A stretch of DNA of 64,000 bases. It comes from Faecalibacterium prausnitzii. GTDB lineage: Bacteria > Bacillota > Clostridia > Oscillospirales > Ruminococcaceae. Each line of letters starts with the position of its first letter. Within the stretch, counting starts at the first letter, position 1. The DNA lies in contig NZ_PRLD01000008.1 of the NCBI RefSeq assembly GCF_003287405.1, forward strand, positions 84,753-148,752, in the 5' to 3' direction. Positions 26,305 to 34,873 of this stretch are shown here, one piece after another. The notes beneath the pieces are model-generated. The model did no database searches. It worked only from the letters and a program-made list of their open reading frames with translations, and was not told the DNA's origin. The translations under genes and the position numbers were made by a program.

Positions 26305-27602
26305 GCTTTTCCGCTCTCTTTTCTGCGCAGCAGAAACAGGGTCAGCAGCGCGGTGAGCAGTTCCGAAGCCGGGAATGCCGCCCATACGCCCGGCATCCCA
26401 AACACCGCGCTGAGCACCAGCGAACAGGCCACGATGGCCACCATGCCCCGGCAGATGGAGGTGATGGAAGCCTCCGCCGGGCGGTTCATGGCGCTCAGAT
26501 AGCCCGCCGCCATGATGTTGAAGCCCGCAAAGAAGTAGCCCACAAAGTACATCCGCATCCCGGTGTGGGCGTACTGCGCCATCTGCGCCGAGTTCTCGCT
26601 GTTGAACCAGCTTACAAAGGTATCGGTCAGGCCGAACACCGCAGCGTACAGCACCGCCGCCAGCACCAGCACAGTGCCGCTGCCCAGCAGCAGCAGCTTC
26701 CGCGCCCCGGCGTGGTCGTTCTGACCGTAGCAGCGGCTCACCAGCGGCTGTGCGCCCTGCGCCACGCCGTTGAAGATGGCGGTAGCCACCAGCGCAAAGT
26801 TTGCCACCACGCCGTAGGCTGCTACGCCCACGTTACCCGCCAGCCCCAGCAGCAGAAAGTTGAACACCGTGGTGGTCACGCCGGAGGAAAGCTCGCCCAC
26901 AAAGCCGGAGATGCCCAGCTGACAGCTCTGCCCCAGCAGCCTTGCCGAGGGCAGCTGCCGCACGAATTGCAGGGTGTTCTCCTTTTTAAAGAAGTGACGA
27001 CTGCAAATGGTGATGCTGATGATAGGCGACACCGCCGTTGCCAGCGCCGCACCGGCCAGCCCCAGCCCTAGGGGGAACATGAAGATATAGTCGAACACCA
27101 CGTTGAACAGACTGCCGCTCAACGTCGCCACCATGGCAAGGGAGGGGTCGCCGTCGTTGCGGACAAAGGCCGACACGATGTAGTTGCACATAAAAAACGG
27201 GGTGAACAGCAGAAAAATGCGGGCGTAGGGGATGCCCAGTGCCACGATGCCCGCATCGCCGCCCATAAGCCGCAGCAGCGTCCCGGGCGCAAAGACACCC
27301 GCCAGCATCCACGGGATGGACGCCAGTACAGCGCACAGGATGGCGTTGGAAAAATACCGCTGTCCCCGGGCATCGTTCTGTGCCTTGGCAATGGCGTAGC
27401 GGGTCGCCGAGCCCAGCGCGATCATGGAGCCAATGGCAAAAATAAAGTTGTAGATGGGCAGGCAGAGGTTGAGCAGGGTAACGCCGTCTGTGCCGGCAGC
27501 CTGCGCAATAAAATAGGTATCGGCCAGAATATAGCACGAAGTGCCCAGCAGGCCGAAAATATTCTGCGAGACATATTTAAAGAACTGTTTTGTCAGATCC
27601 AT
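26301..27602 (-). CDS. MATE-family efflux protein
   Basis: The 433-residue integral membrane protein has about twelve hydrophobic segments and MATE features: YFIAQAAGTDGVTLLNLCLPIYNF, the repeat-like GVAAYGVVANFALVATAIFNGVAQGAQPLVSRCYGQ, and the second-half counterpart. It would use a sodium or proton gradient to export cationic drugs or metabolites. The start MDLTKQFFKYVSQNIFG is chosen by homology; GGAAAAAG lies upstream. Own promoter at 27641. Confidence 0.92.
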   Translation of the reverse strand: MDLTKQFFKYVSQNIFGLLGTSCYILADTYFIAQAAGTDGVTLLNLCLPIYNFIFAIGSMIALGSATRYAIAKAQNDARGQRYFSNAILCAVLASIPWMLAGVFAPGTLLRLMGGDAGIVALGIPYARIFLLFTPFFMCNYIVSAFVRNDGDPSLAMVATLSGSLFNVVFDYIFMFPLGLGLAGAALATAVSPIISITICSRHFFKKENTLQFVRQLPSARLLGQSCQLGISGFVGELSSGVTTTVFNFLLLGLAGNVGVAAYGVVANFALVATAIFNGVAQGAQPLVSRCYGQNDHAGARKLLLLGSGTVLVLAAVLYAAVFGLTDTFVSWFNSENSAQMAQYAHTGMRMYFVGYFFAGFNIMAAGYLSAMNRPAEASITSICRGMVAIVACSLVLSAVFGMPGVWAAFPASELLTALLTLFLLRRKESGKA

Positions 27603-27640
27603 ACACTTTTTCCTTTTCCTGTTGTTGCATACGTCTGGAA

Positions 27641-27669
27641 ATTGTAGCATATCTGCCGCTGCAAGTCAA
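27641..27669 (-). promoter_or_regulatory. Predicted promoter of the MATE gene
   Basis: TTGACT, 17-bp spacer, TACAAT on the minus strand, about 40 bp upstream of the start. Confidence 0.75.
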
Positions 27670-27705
27670 CCGCAAAACCCGCCCATTACCGTATAAAAGA
27701 AGCAG

Positions 27706-27734
27706 TTGCGCACAGCGCCCTGCGGGTGTATACT
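27706..27734 (+). promoter_or_regulatory. Predicted promoter of the PfkB kinase gene
   Basis: TTGCGC, 17-bp spacer, TATACT, about 50 bp upstream of the start. Confidence 0.7.
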
Positions 27735-27785
27735 GTACACTGCCGCACCTTGCGGCACACCTGTATGCAGAAAGGAAGAAGCCCT

Positions 27786-28772
27786 ATGTCCGACAGGATC
27801 TTATTTTCCATCGGCGAAGCGCTGATCGATATGATCCCCTCCCGGGTGGGGTGCAGCTTTGACGAAGTACCCGCCTTCAGCCCCCGGGTGGGCGGCGCTC
27901 CGGCCAATGTCTGTGCCGCCGCTGCCCGGCTGGGCGGGCGCAGTGCGCTGCTGAGCCAGCTGGGCGACGACCCCTTTGGCCACAAGATTGCCCGGGCGCT
28001 GGCTGGATGCGGCGTGGAGCTTTCCCATCTGGAATTTACCAGCAAAGCCAGCACCGCGCTGGCCTTCGTCAGCTTAGCAGAAAACGGCGAGCGCACCTTC
28101 AGCTTCTGCCGCAAGCCCTCCGCAGACCTGCTGTACGCCCCGGAGCAGATCGATCCGGGCTGGTTCTCGCAGGCCTTTGCCCTGCATTTTTGCAGCGTCT
28201 CGCTGGTGGACAGTCCCATGCGCTACGCCCATCTGGCTGCCATTACTGCCGCGCGGGAGGCGGGAGCCATCCTCAGCTTTGACCCCAATCTCCGCTTCCC
28301 TCTCTGGCCGGACCGGGAGCAGCTGCGCCAGACCGTGTGGCAGTTTCTCCCCCTGACCCATATCCTGAAGCTTTCGGACGAGGAGCTGCCCTTCCTCACC
28401 GGCACGGAGGATATTGAAGCCGCGCTGCCCGCGCTCTTTACCGGAGATGTGCAGCTGGTACTGTACACCTGCGGCAGCAAGGGTGCCCGCGCCTATACCC
28501 GCACCGCCAGCGCCCATGCCCGCAGCCCCAAGGTGGCGGCGGTGGACACCGCTGGCGCGGGAGACGGCTTTATCGGCTCGTTTTTGTGGCAGCTGCAGCG
28601 GGACGGCGTGACCGCCGCCGAGCTGCCAAAGCTTTCCCGCAAGCGCCTGACCGAGTATCTGATTTTTTCCAACCGCTTCTGCGCTATCAGCGTGCAGCAC
28701 CACGGCGCCATCGACAGCTACCCCACCTTGGAGCAGATGGAGCAGCCGGAGGCCGATTTTTCCCTGCCATAA
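27786..28772 (+). CDS. PfkB-family carbohydrate kinase (fructokinase-like)
   Basis: The 328-residue ribokinase-fold protein has both PfkB signatures: GGAPANVCAAAARLGG near residue 38 and DTAGAGDGFIGSFL near 257, containing the catalytic Asp. The start region IGEALIDMIPS is typical of fructokinases. It phosphorylates a sugar at the expense of ATP in the cytoplasm; fructose is the best guess but 2-keto-3-deoxygluconate or ribose analogues are possible. AAAGGAAG precedes the ATG. A separate promoter drives the following PAP2 gene. Confidence 0.88.
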   Translation: MSDRILFSIGEALIDMIPSRVGCSFDEVPAFSPRVGGAPANVCAAAARLGGRSALLSQLGDDPFGHKIARALAGCGVELSHLEFTSKASTALAFVSLAENGERTFSFCRKPSADLLYAPEQIDPGWFSQAFALHFCSVSLVDSPMRYAHLAAITAAREAGAILSFDPNLRFPLWPDREQLRQTVWQFLPLTHILKLSDEELPFLTGTEDIEAALPALFTGDVQLVLYTCGSKGARAYTRTASAHARSPKVAAVDTAGAGDGFIGSFLWQLQRDGVTAAELPKLSRKRLTEYLIFSNRFCAISVQHHGAIDSYPTLEQMEQPEADFSLP

Positions 28773-28779
28773 AGGCAAA

Positions 28780-28808
28780 TTTACAGCGCATTCTGTATTT
28801 TTTAATAT
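28780..28808 (+). promoter_or_regulatory. Predicted promoter of the PAP2 gene
   Basis: TTTACA, 17-bp spacer, TAATAT, starting just past the kinase stop. Confidence 0.65.
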
Positions 28809-28864
28809 TTATATGCTATATTGTATAAAAAATCCGCTCTTTCACCGCCCAAAAGGAGGAACCC

Positions 28865-29401
28865 ATGCCCTTTGAGTTTGCTTTTCTGGACTGGCTGTAC
28901 CAGTTCCGCAACCCGGTAATGAACGCAGTTTCCATCTTTTTTGATTACGCCGGTGCTCACGGCGAGATCTGGATCGCGTTCACCCTGCTGCTTCTGCTCT
29001 TCCGGCGCACCCGCAAAGCGGGCTTTGCCATGGCGGTGGCGCTGGTGCTGTACATGGCGGCGGGGCACTTCTTCCTCAAGCCGCTGTTCGCCCGCCCCCG
29101 CCCCTGTGATCTCAACACCTCCATCACCATGCTGGTGGCGCGTCCGCACGGGCACTCCTTCCCCTCCGGGCACACTGCCTCCGGGGTGGCGGCAGCCTAC
29201 GCGCTCTGGCTGCAAAACCGGAAGCTGGGCGCACCCGCGCTGGTGCTGGCAGCCTTTATCGCCTTTACCCGGTTGTACCTCTATGTGCACTTCCCCACCG
29301 ATATCCTCGGCGGCGCAGTGCTGGGCATCGTTTTGGGCGCTGCGGCTTCCGCAATCGCAAACTATGTGGCGAATCACAAAGAGAAACAACGAATCGTATA
29401 A
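28865..29401 (+). CDS. PAP2-family membrane phosphatase
   Basis: The 178-residue membrane protein carries the three phosphatase motifs in order: KPLFARPRP, PSGHT and RLYLYVHFPTD (Arg, His, Asp), with four to five hydrophobic segments around them. The family dephosphorylates lipid phosphates such as undecaprenyl pyrophosphate or phosphatidylglycerol phosphate at the outer membrane face. AAAGGAGG lies 7 bp before the ATG. Which lipid it uses cannot be told. Confidence 0.9.
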   Translation: MPFEFAFLDWLYQFRNPVMNAVSIFFDYAGAHGEIWIAFTLLLLLFRRTRKAGFAMAVALVLYMAAGHFFLKPLFARPRPCDLNTSITMLVARPHGHSFPSGHTASGVAAAYALWLQNRKLGAPALVLAAFIAFTRLYLYVHFPTDILGGAVLGIVLGAAASAIANYVANHKEKQRIV

Positions 29402-29423
29402 AAATTCGTATGTCTTTTATTGC

Positions 29424-29564
29424 AACTGCCGTTTCCCTCTGCGACCCCTCCTGTGAAAATGCAAGCCCGGAAAGTCCGCAGACTTTCCGGGCTTGTTCTA
29501 TTTTATAATAATTTTTCCGCTGAAAATATCCAGAGCACAAGCGGCGGATATTCCAAATCGTCCC
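29424..29564 (+). repeat. Composite repeat family 2, copy 2, containing a terminator-like hairpin
   Basis: Best-preserved copy: ACTGCCGTTTCCCTCT, CGACCCCTCCTGTGAAAA, a 13-bp hairpin AAGCCCGGAAAGT with loop CCGCAG, ATTTTATAATAATTTTTCCGCTGA-type junction, then CAGAGCACAAGCGGCGG and ATTCCAAATCGTCCC. It separates the PAP2 gene from a convergent gene and probably terminates both. Confidence 0.8.
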
Positions 29565-29572
29565 ACTTAAAA

Positions 29573-30091
29573 TTATTCCTCCGCCGGGAGCTGCGCTTTC
29601 CGGTTCTGTGCCGGGTCCCAGCACACCAGTTCCAGCCGACTGCCCGCAGGCAGGGCGGTGTCCGGCTTTGCCGTCTGCCAGCAGCGCTTGAGCACCGCAG
29701 CGGCTCCGGCGTCCTCTGCGCCGGGCAGCTCGGTGCACAGCACCGTGCCCTGCCAGCCGTTCTCCGTGTACAGACTCAGCGCGCCCGCTTTGCCGTCCAG
29801 AATGGCGGTGATGTCCTGCTGCAGCTGCGCGTAGCCCTCGGCGGTGGCGGCGTACTCGCCATGCCACTTTTCAAAAAACACCGAGAACTCCCCGCACAGC
29901 TCAATGAGCAGATCCTCTGTGCCGGAGGGGCTTTGCACCACCAGCGCCAGATCCTGCTCTTCCATATAGTCAAAGTCCGGGTCGTCCCATGTGTGCACGG
30001 TGACCTGCTGTCGGCTGAGCAGCATCAGCAGTTCCCCCTGCTTTTCAGCAGTATCAAAATCGCCCTGCGGGCTGTTCCAGTCTGTGTTCAT
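29573..30091 (-). CDS. Hypothetical cytoplasmic protein downstream of a diguanylate cyclase
   Basis: The 172-residue acidic protein has no signal peptide or membrane segment. It shows alternating strands and helices (TVHTWDDPDFDYMEEQDLALVVQS near residues 30-55) but no family I recognise. The start MNTDWNSPQGDF has GGAGGAAC 5 bp upstream. It follows the GGDEF gene by 37 bp on the same strand, so the two are likely co-transcribed; a link to cyclic di-GMP is only positional. Confidence 0.75.
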   Translation of the reverse strand: MNTDWNSPQGDFDTAEKQGELLMLLSRQQVTVHTWDDPDFDYMEEQDLALVVQSPSGTEDLLIELCGEFSVFFEKWHGEYAATAEGYAQLQQDITAILDGKAGALSLYTENGWQGTVLCTELPGAEDAGAAAVLKRCWQTAKPDTALPAGSRLELVCWDPAQNRKAQLPAEE

Positions 30092-30128
30092 CGGTGTTCC
30101 TCCGTTTATCCGTTGTTCGGGCAGAATT

Positions 30129-31247
30129 TCAAGCTGTCTGCTCGCTGTCGTCTGCGGGCTTTGCCGCTGCGGCGCGGGCCTTCTGTTCCTTTTTAGCACA
30201 GTAGAGCGCGCGGTCGGCACGGTCCTTCACTGCGACCACGTCCTCCCCGGAAAAGACGGCAGAGCCAAGGGAGACCGTTGGCAAAATGGCAAGCGTCTTG
30301 CGCCGTTCTGCCAGCAGAGCTTGCAGCGTTGCTGCGCAGCAGGCTTCGCTTGCTTCGTCCTTCAGCAGCACGCAGAATTCATCGCCGCCAATGCGGTAGC
30401 AGTAGCCGCAGCGGGCATAGGCTTTTTTGATGCAGTCTGCGATCTCGGCAAGGCAGACGTCCCCCTGTAAATGGCCGTAGCGGTCGTTGATCTGCTTGAA
30501 GTCATCCACATCGAACACCACCAGCACCCCGCCGCTGCGGCGCATCTCGGCGGTGCGGTTCAGGTAGCTGTTCTGGTTCAAAAGTCCGGTCAGCGCGTCC
30601 AGCTGGTTCCACATCTCGCTGCAATAGATATAATACAGCACCGACAGCAACGTGACGCACAGCCATGTGACGTGCAGCGCCGGCAGCGCGATCTGGATCA
30701 CAGTCTCCGCGCCCAGAAAAAGGATCAGCGGGTAGATCAGCGTGCGGCTGCGGTTCTGAAAGACCGCCGCCGTACGCACCGTAGCCACCATAAGGTACAG
30801 CATGGAGACGTAATACATAACGACATAAATATAGAAGTACTCACCCCGGGCGTAGAGGTTCTCCCTGCTCACCGAGAACACCGGCCCATAGGGCAGCGTT
30901 GCCGCCAGAAAAAGCAGATACACACCCTCGCAGCAGACCGCTGCCTTGAACCCGCGCCGGATGACGGATTTTTTGTCCAGCACATATACAAGGCACAGCG
31001 CCACCGCCGGTGTCAGCCCGAAGCCCAGATAGTTGGACAAAATATTCAGCCAGCGGTAGCCCGGCGGTGTGCCGTCTACCACAATGGTGATGACCTCCAG
31101 CACCGAGATCGCCGCGATCAGCGCAAAGGCCAGAAAGAACCCGCGCTTCTGCTTTTTATTCAAAGATTCGCTCAGCTTTGTAAGAAGGCACATAAAGCCA
31201 AGCACAAAAAGATCAATGGTCGTTAAAATAAAGAAATAGCCATCCAT
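30129..31247 (-). CDS. Membrane-bound diguanylate cyclase (GGDEF)
   Basis: The 372-residue protein has about six to seven transmembrane helices (residues 1-210) followed by a GGDEF domain with an intact active site, IGGDEFCVLL (287-291), and substrate-binding DVDDFKQINDRYGHLQGD. It would make cyclic di-GMP from GTP on a membrane signal. The five-residue-upstream RxxD inhibitory site is absent (ARCG), so product inhibition may be missing. No EAL or HD-GYP phosphodiesterase is in the window. Confidence 0.93.
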   Translation of the reverse strand: MDGYFFILTTIDLFVLGFMCLLTKLSESLNKKQKRGFFLAFALIAAISVLEVITIVVDGTPPGYRWLNILSNYLGFGLTPAVALCLVYVLDKKSVIRRGFKAAVCCEGVYLLFLAATLPYGPVFSVSRENLYARGEYFYIYVVMYYVSMLYLMVATVRTAAVFQNRSRTLIYPLILFLGAETVIQIALPALHVTWLCVTLLSVLYYIYCSEMWNQLDALTGLLNQNSYLNRTAEMRRSGGVLVVFDVDDFKQINDRYGHLQGDVCLAEIADCIKKAYARCGYCYRIGGDEFCVLLKDEASEACCAATLQALLAERRKTLAILPTVSLGSAVFSGEDVVAVKDRADRALYCAKKEQKARAAAAKPADDSEQTA

Positions 31248-31301
31248 TACAAATTATCTCGCTCTGTGAACTGACACCCCTGTCCGGGTACATACAATAT
31301 T

Positions 31302-31330
31302 AGTATATCACTCCGCAAAACTTTTCTCAA
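31302..31330 (-). promoter_or_regulatory. Predicted promoter of the diguanylate cyclase operon
   Basis: TTGAGA, 17-bp spacer, TATACT on the minus strand, about 55 bp from the start codon. Confidence 0.7.
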
Positions 31331-31453
31331 CCGGGAACCGCTTATTTTCATTCAACTAGCAATTCAACTTTTTAATGCAACAGCGTTGCATTGCATATCG
31401 CAAATATGCTGTTTGAATGTCACACCATTTTTTTGACTCGCGATAAAAAAGCT

Positions 31454-32638
31454 TCAACGTCTCCCGGACGGCTTTTTGCCGTGGATATCCAGTTTGGACA
31501 ATGCGCATACCGTCTCGATATGCTCCGTATGCGGGAACATATCCACCGGGGTAAAGCCCTCGGCCTTATAGCCCAGCTTTGTCAGAGTGACAAGGTCGCG
31601 GGCAAGGGTGACGGGGTTGCAGCTGACATAAACCACACGCTTGGGTGCCATACGCGCCACGCTGGCAAGGAATTCCGGAGTAGAGCCCTCGCGCGGGGGG
31701 TCCATAAAGATCACGTCTGCCTTCTCCCCTGCTGCGGCGGCTTCACTGATCCAGCGGGTGGCGTCGGCAGCAAAGAAGCGGGCGTTCTTTACGCCGTTGT
31801 GCTTTGCGTTGCCAATGGCATCCTGCACAGCGTCCCGGTTCAGTTCCACGCCCACCACCTGCTTTGCATGGTCGGCGGCGGTCAGTCCGATGGTGCCGAT
31901 GCCGCAGTAGGCGTCCAGCACCACCTCTTTGCCGGTCAGTTTTGCGGCTTCCACAGCAAGGCCGTACAATACGGCGGTCTGCGCCGGGTTCACCTGATAA
32001 AAGCTGCGCGGGCTGATGGCGTAGGTCTTGCCGCAAAGGGTGTCCAGAATGAACCCCTTGCCGTACAGCACCTTTTCCGCTTCGCCCAGCACCACGCTGG
32101 TCTTGCGGCTGTTCACGTTCTGCACCACGGTGGTCACGGTCACGCCGCGCTGCGCTGCTTCGGCCAGCAGCGCCTTGACAAAGTTCTTTGCGCCCGGCAG
32201 CACCGGCTGCGCCGTCACCAGCACCACCATCACCTGCCCGGTGGCTACGCCCCGCCGCAGCAGGCAGTGGCGCACAAGTCCGGTGCCCTTGTCCTCATCG
32301 TAGGGCTGGTAGCGGCAGACGTTAGCGGCAGCCCGCACCGCCTGCATGGTCTTGTCCAGCACTTCGTCCTGCAGCAGGCAGCTTTCCACCGGCAGCACCT
32401 TATGGCTGTTTGCCGCGTAGATGCCGGAGGTCAGCTTTCCACCCCAGCCGGGGGCAAAGGTGGAGATCACCTTATTGCGGTAGTGGTAGGGCTGCTCCAT
32501 GCCCCGGATGGGGTGCACCGGGCCGTATTTGCCCAAAAGAGCCCGCACTTTTTCTTCCTTCTGTTTCAGCTGCGCGGCATAGTCCAGCCCCAGCAGGGGG
32601 CAGCCGCCGCAGTTTTTGGCACGCAGTTTGCAATCCAT
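31454..32638 (-). CDS. rlmD: 23S rRNA (uracil-5-)-methyltransferase, RlmD/RumA family
   Basis: The 394-residue SAM-dependent enzyme methylates C5 of a uracil in 23S rRNA (U1939-type) or a related RNA. Motifs: N-terminal cysteines CKLRAKNCGGCPL for an iron-sulfur cluster, SAM site DAYCGIGTIGL, MDPPREG, the catalytic-cysteine motif SCNPVTLARD, and FPHTEHIETV. An N-terminal TRAM domain, usual in RlmD, is missing, so the protein is about 50 residues shorter than the E. coli form. RlmCD, which methylates two sites in Bacillus, is an alternative label. Confidence 0.88.
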   Translation of the reverse strand: MDCKLRAKNCGGCPLLGLDYAAQLKQKEEKVRALLGKYGPVHPIRGMEQPYHYRNKVISTFAPGWGGKLTSGIYAANSHKVLPVESCLLQDEVLDKTMQAVRAAANVCRYQPYDEDKGTGLVRHCLLRRGVATGQVMVVLVTAQPVLPGAKNFVKALLAEAAQRGVTVTTVVQNVNSRKTSVVLGEAEKVLYGKGFILDTLCGKTYAISPRSFYQVNPAQTAVLYGLAVEAAKLTGKEVVLDAYCGIGTIGLTAADHAKQVVGVELNRDAVQDAIGNAKHNGVKNARFFAADATRWISEAAAAGEKADVIFMDPPREGSTPEFLASVARMAPKRVVYVSCNPVTLARDLVTLTKLGYKAEGFTPVDMFPHTEHIETVCALSKLDIHGKKPSGRR

Positions 32639-32752
32639 GGCAGTTTCTTCCTTTATATAATAGATACTCTCCTTTCAGGATATCACAGGGCAGGGTGGAT
32701 TGCAACTGCAAGGCGGGGCGATTTTTACAGTTTTCATTTTTACTGCCGGGTC

Positions 32753-32781
32753 TTTACTTTCCCGCGCTGATTTGCCATAAT
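32753..32781 (+). promoter_or_regulatory. Predicted promoter of the ROK gene
   Basis: TTTACT, 17-bp spacer, CATAAT, about 38 bp upstream of the ROK start. Confidence 0.6.
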
Positions 32782-32818
32782 AGGGACAGAAAACGACCGT
32801 TTACGGGAGGGTTACAAG

Positions 32819-33739
32819 ATGAAGATCATGGTTTTTGATGTAGGCGGAACCGAGATCAAATACTCGGTCATGGATGAGCAGATGCACCGCACGGACAGCG
32901 GCGCGGTGCCCACGCCGCAGGATACGCAGGCGCAGTTTCTGGATGCAGTCTACCGGCTGTATGCGCCCCATAAGGACGAGGTGAGCGGCATTGCCATGGC
33001 GTTGCCGGGCTTTGTGGATAACCGCACCGGCTATGTGTCCAACGGCGGGGCGCTGCTGTACAATACCGCCACCCCGGTGGGGCAGCTGCTGGCAGAAAAA
33101 TGCGGCTGCCCTGTTATCCTGGAAAACGACGGCAAGGCCGCCGCCATGGCAGAGCTGGCAAACGGCGCGCTGAAGGACTGCTGCAACGCGGCGGTGTTCA
33201 TCATCGGCACCGGCGTGGGCGGCGGCATCATTGCCAACGGGCAGCTGGTGCGCGGGGTGCACTTTACCGCCGGGGAGTACAGCTTTGTCAACACCAACGC
33301 CGAAGCGTGGGACGCCCCGGACCAGAACATGGCCTGCCAGTGCAGCACCAGCAATCTGCTTAAATGGTACCGCGCCCGCAAGGCGCTGCCGGAGGACGCC
33401 CCGCTGGACGGACGCAGCTTTTTTGCTGCCGCCAACGCCGGGGAGCCGGAAGCGCTGGAGGTGCTGCAACGGTTCTGTCATGCGGTGGCGGTGCAGATCT
33501 ACAACCTGACCGTTCTGCTGGATGTGGAAAAGGTGGCCATCGGCGGCGGCATCAGCAAGCAGCCCCTGCTGCTGGAAAGCCTGCGCAGCGCCTACAATGG
33601 ACTGTACGCCTCCCGGGCGGGACAAGCTTACATGGAGGGCTTGCCCCGCTGCCAGATCGTGCCCTGCGCCTTTTCCAGTGAGGCCAATCAGGTAGGCGTC
33701 GCCGCCGCATATTTTGAAGCTATGCAGAAAAAACGTTGA
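32819..33739 (+). CDS. ROK-family sugar kinase
   Basis: The 306-residue protein has the ROK ATP-binding start FDVGGTEIKYS, the catalytic-Asp motif LENDGKAAAMAEL and the phosphate-binding GTGVGGGII. The usual ROK zinc motif CxCGxxGCxE is reduced to CQCSTS, so zinc binding is probably altered. There is no N-terminal helix-turn-helix, so it is a kinase rather than a repressor. Glucose, N-acetylmannosamine or another hexose could be the substrate. GGGAGG lies 8 bp before the ATG. Confidence 0.87.
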   Translation: MKIMVFDVGGTEIKYSVMDEQMHRTDSGAVPTPQDTQAQFLDAVYRLYAPHKDEVSGIAMALPGFVDNRTGYVSNGGALLYNTATPVGQLLAEKCGCPVILENDGKAAAMAELANGALKDCCNAAVFIIGTGVGGGIIANGQLVRGVHFTAGEYSFVNTNAEAWDAPDQNMACQCSTSNLLKWYRARKALPEDAPLDGRSFFAAANAGEPEALEVLQRFCHAVAVQIYNLTVLLDVEKVAIGGGISKQPLLLESLRSAYNGLYASRAGQAYMEGLPRCQIVPCAFSSEANQVGVAAAYFEAMQKKR

Positions 33740-33764
33740 TTTTCAGCCGGTTTCATGGTACTAT
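33736..33764 (+). promoter_or_regulatory. Predicted promoter of the DUF4430-ECF pair
   Basis: TTGATT, 17-bp spacer, TACTAT; the -35 overlaps the ROK stop codon. Confidence 0.6.
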
Positions 33765-33814
33765 ATCTGCCGTGCGCTCTGCACACAAAACACGAAACAA
33801 GGAGATCTTGAACC

Positions 33815-34276
33815 ATGAACACTCTGCATAAATTTGCTGCCCTGGCCCTCAGTGCTGTGCTGTCCGTCTGCCTGCTGGCAGGCTGCGGCGCTTCTGCGTC
33901 CTCTACCGCTTCCAGCGCAGCTTCCTCCGTGGCTTCTTCTGTGGCCGCTTCTGAGGTTGCTTCTTCCGCTGCCGCCGAGACACAGGCCACGGTGGAGTTC
34001 ACCGTTACCGCTGCGGACGGCAGCGTATCCAGCGTTCTGCTGAACGTGACCGACGGCGAAAAGCTGAGCACCGCACTGGCCAAGGCCGGTATCATCAGTC
34101 AGGAAGAAGCCGATGCCGGCTTTGTGACCACCGTGAACGGCGAGACCGCCGACTATAATAAAGATCAGGCTTGGTGGTGCCTGACCGATGCTGCCGGTGA
34201 GATGACCACGGTGGGCGTGGCAGACATCGAACTCCACGACGGTGACAGCTATGCCTTTACCTACACCAAGGGCTAA
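33815..34276 (+). CDS. DUF4430-type lipoprotein
   Basis: The 153-residue lipoprotein has signal MNTLHKFAALALSAVLSVCLLAGC with lipobox LAGC (Cys24), a Ser/Ala-rich linker to about residue 55, and a small beta-rich domain (SSVLLNVTDGEKLSTALAKAGII, YNKDQAWWCLTDA, DGDSYAFTYTKG) that matches DUF4430, a ubiquitin-like ligand-binding fold seen with cobalamin- and ECF-linked proteins. The next gene, an ECF S component, overlaps its end, so it probably presents substrate to that transporter. Substrate is unknown. Confidence 0.75.
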   Translation: MNTLHKFAALALSAVLSVCLLAGCGASASSTASSAASSVASSVAASEVASSAAAETQATVEFTVTAADGSVSSVLLNVTDGEKLSTALAKAGIISQEEADAGFVTTVNGETADYNKDQAWWCLTDAAGEMTTVGVADIELHDGDSYAFTYTKG

Positions 34277-34790
34277 AAAGCCGGTGGCGCTGCACACTCG
34301 GGTGTTGCGGCTGGTGCTCAGCGGCCTGATGGGTGCGCTGCTGGTGGTGAGCAAGCAAGCCATGAGCGGTCTGCCCAATCTGGAGCCGGTAAGCCTGCTC
34401 ATCATCCTGTTTGCGCTGGAACTGCCCCGGGAGACGCCCGGCGCTATCACGGTATTTATCCTGCTGCAGGGCGTGCTGTACGGCTTTGGCCTGTGGTGGG
34501 TGATGTACCTGTATGTGTGGTATCTGCTGGCGCTGCTGGCATGGCTGCTGCGCCGCATGGACTACGCCTTTTTCTGGGCGGTGCTCAGCGGGCTGTACGG
34601 CCTGTGCTTCGGCGGGCTGTGCGCGGCGGTGTATCTGTTTGCCAAAACGCCCGCCTTTGCCCTGAGCTGGTGGCTCAGCGGCCTGAGCTACGATGCGCTG
34701 CACGGCGTTGGCAACTTTGTGCTGATGCTGCTGCTCTACCGCCCGCTGCGCCGTGCGCTGCAAATGGCAAAAAAGCAGCTGCGGATCTAA
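34251..34790 (+). CDS. ECF transporter S component-like membrane protein
   Basis: The protein of about 179 residues has five to six hydrophobic helices and the general look of vitamin-type S components (LVVSKQAMSGLPNLEPVSLLIILFALE). It overlaps the DUF4430 gene by 26 bp from the ATG at 34251; a GTG at 34242 in the same frame is an alternative start, and no good Shine-Dalgarno is visible for either, suggesting translational coupling. No EcfA or EcfT genes are here, so it would use a shared energising module encoded elsewhere. Confidence 0.72.
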   Translation: MPLPTPRAKKPVALHTRVLRLVLSGLMGALLVVSKQAMSGLPNLEPVSLLIILFALELPRETPGAITVFILLQGVLYGFGLWWVMYLYVWYLLALLAWLLRRMDYAFFWAVLSGLYGLCFGGLCAAVYLFAKTPAFALSWWLSGLSYDALHGVGNFVLMLLLYRPLRRALQMAKKQLRI

Positions 34791-34808
34791 TATTTTCTTT
34801 ATAAAAAT

Positions 34809-34844
34809 GCAGAGCCGGACAGCCCGCGGGCTGTCCGGCTCTGC
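34809..34844. terminator. Perfect palindrome, bidirectional terminator
   Basis: An 18-bp stem GCAGAGCCGGACAGCCCG paired with itself, between convergent ECF and folC genes. T tracts are weak but present on both sides. Confidence 0.7.
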
Positions 34845-34873
34845 TTGTATTCAAAAATATTTTTTCTGCATCG

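Noticed and set aside
30129..31247. Diguanylate cyclase plus neighbour as a CBASS/CD-NTase defence system
   Set aside because: The enzyme is a standard membrane GGDEF protein with an exact GGDEF motif; no effector or ancillary defence gene is adjacent.
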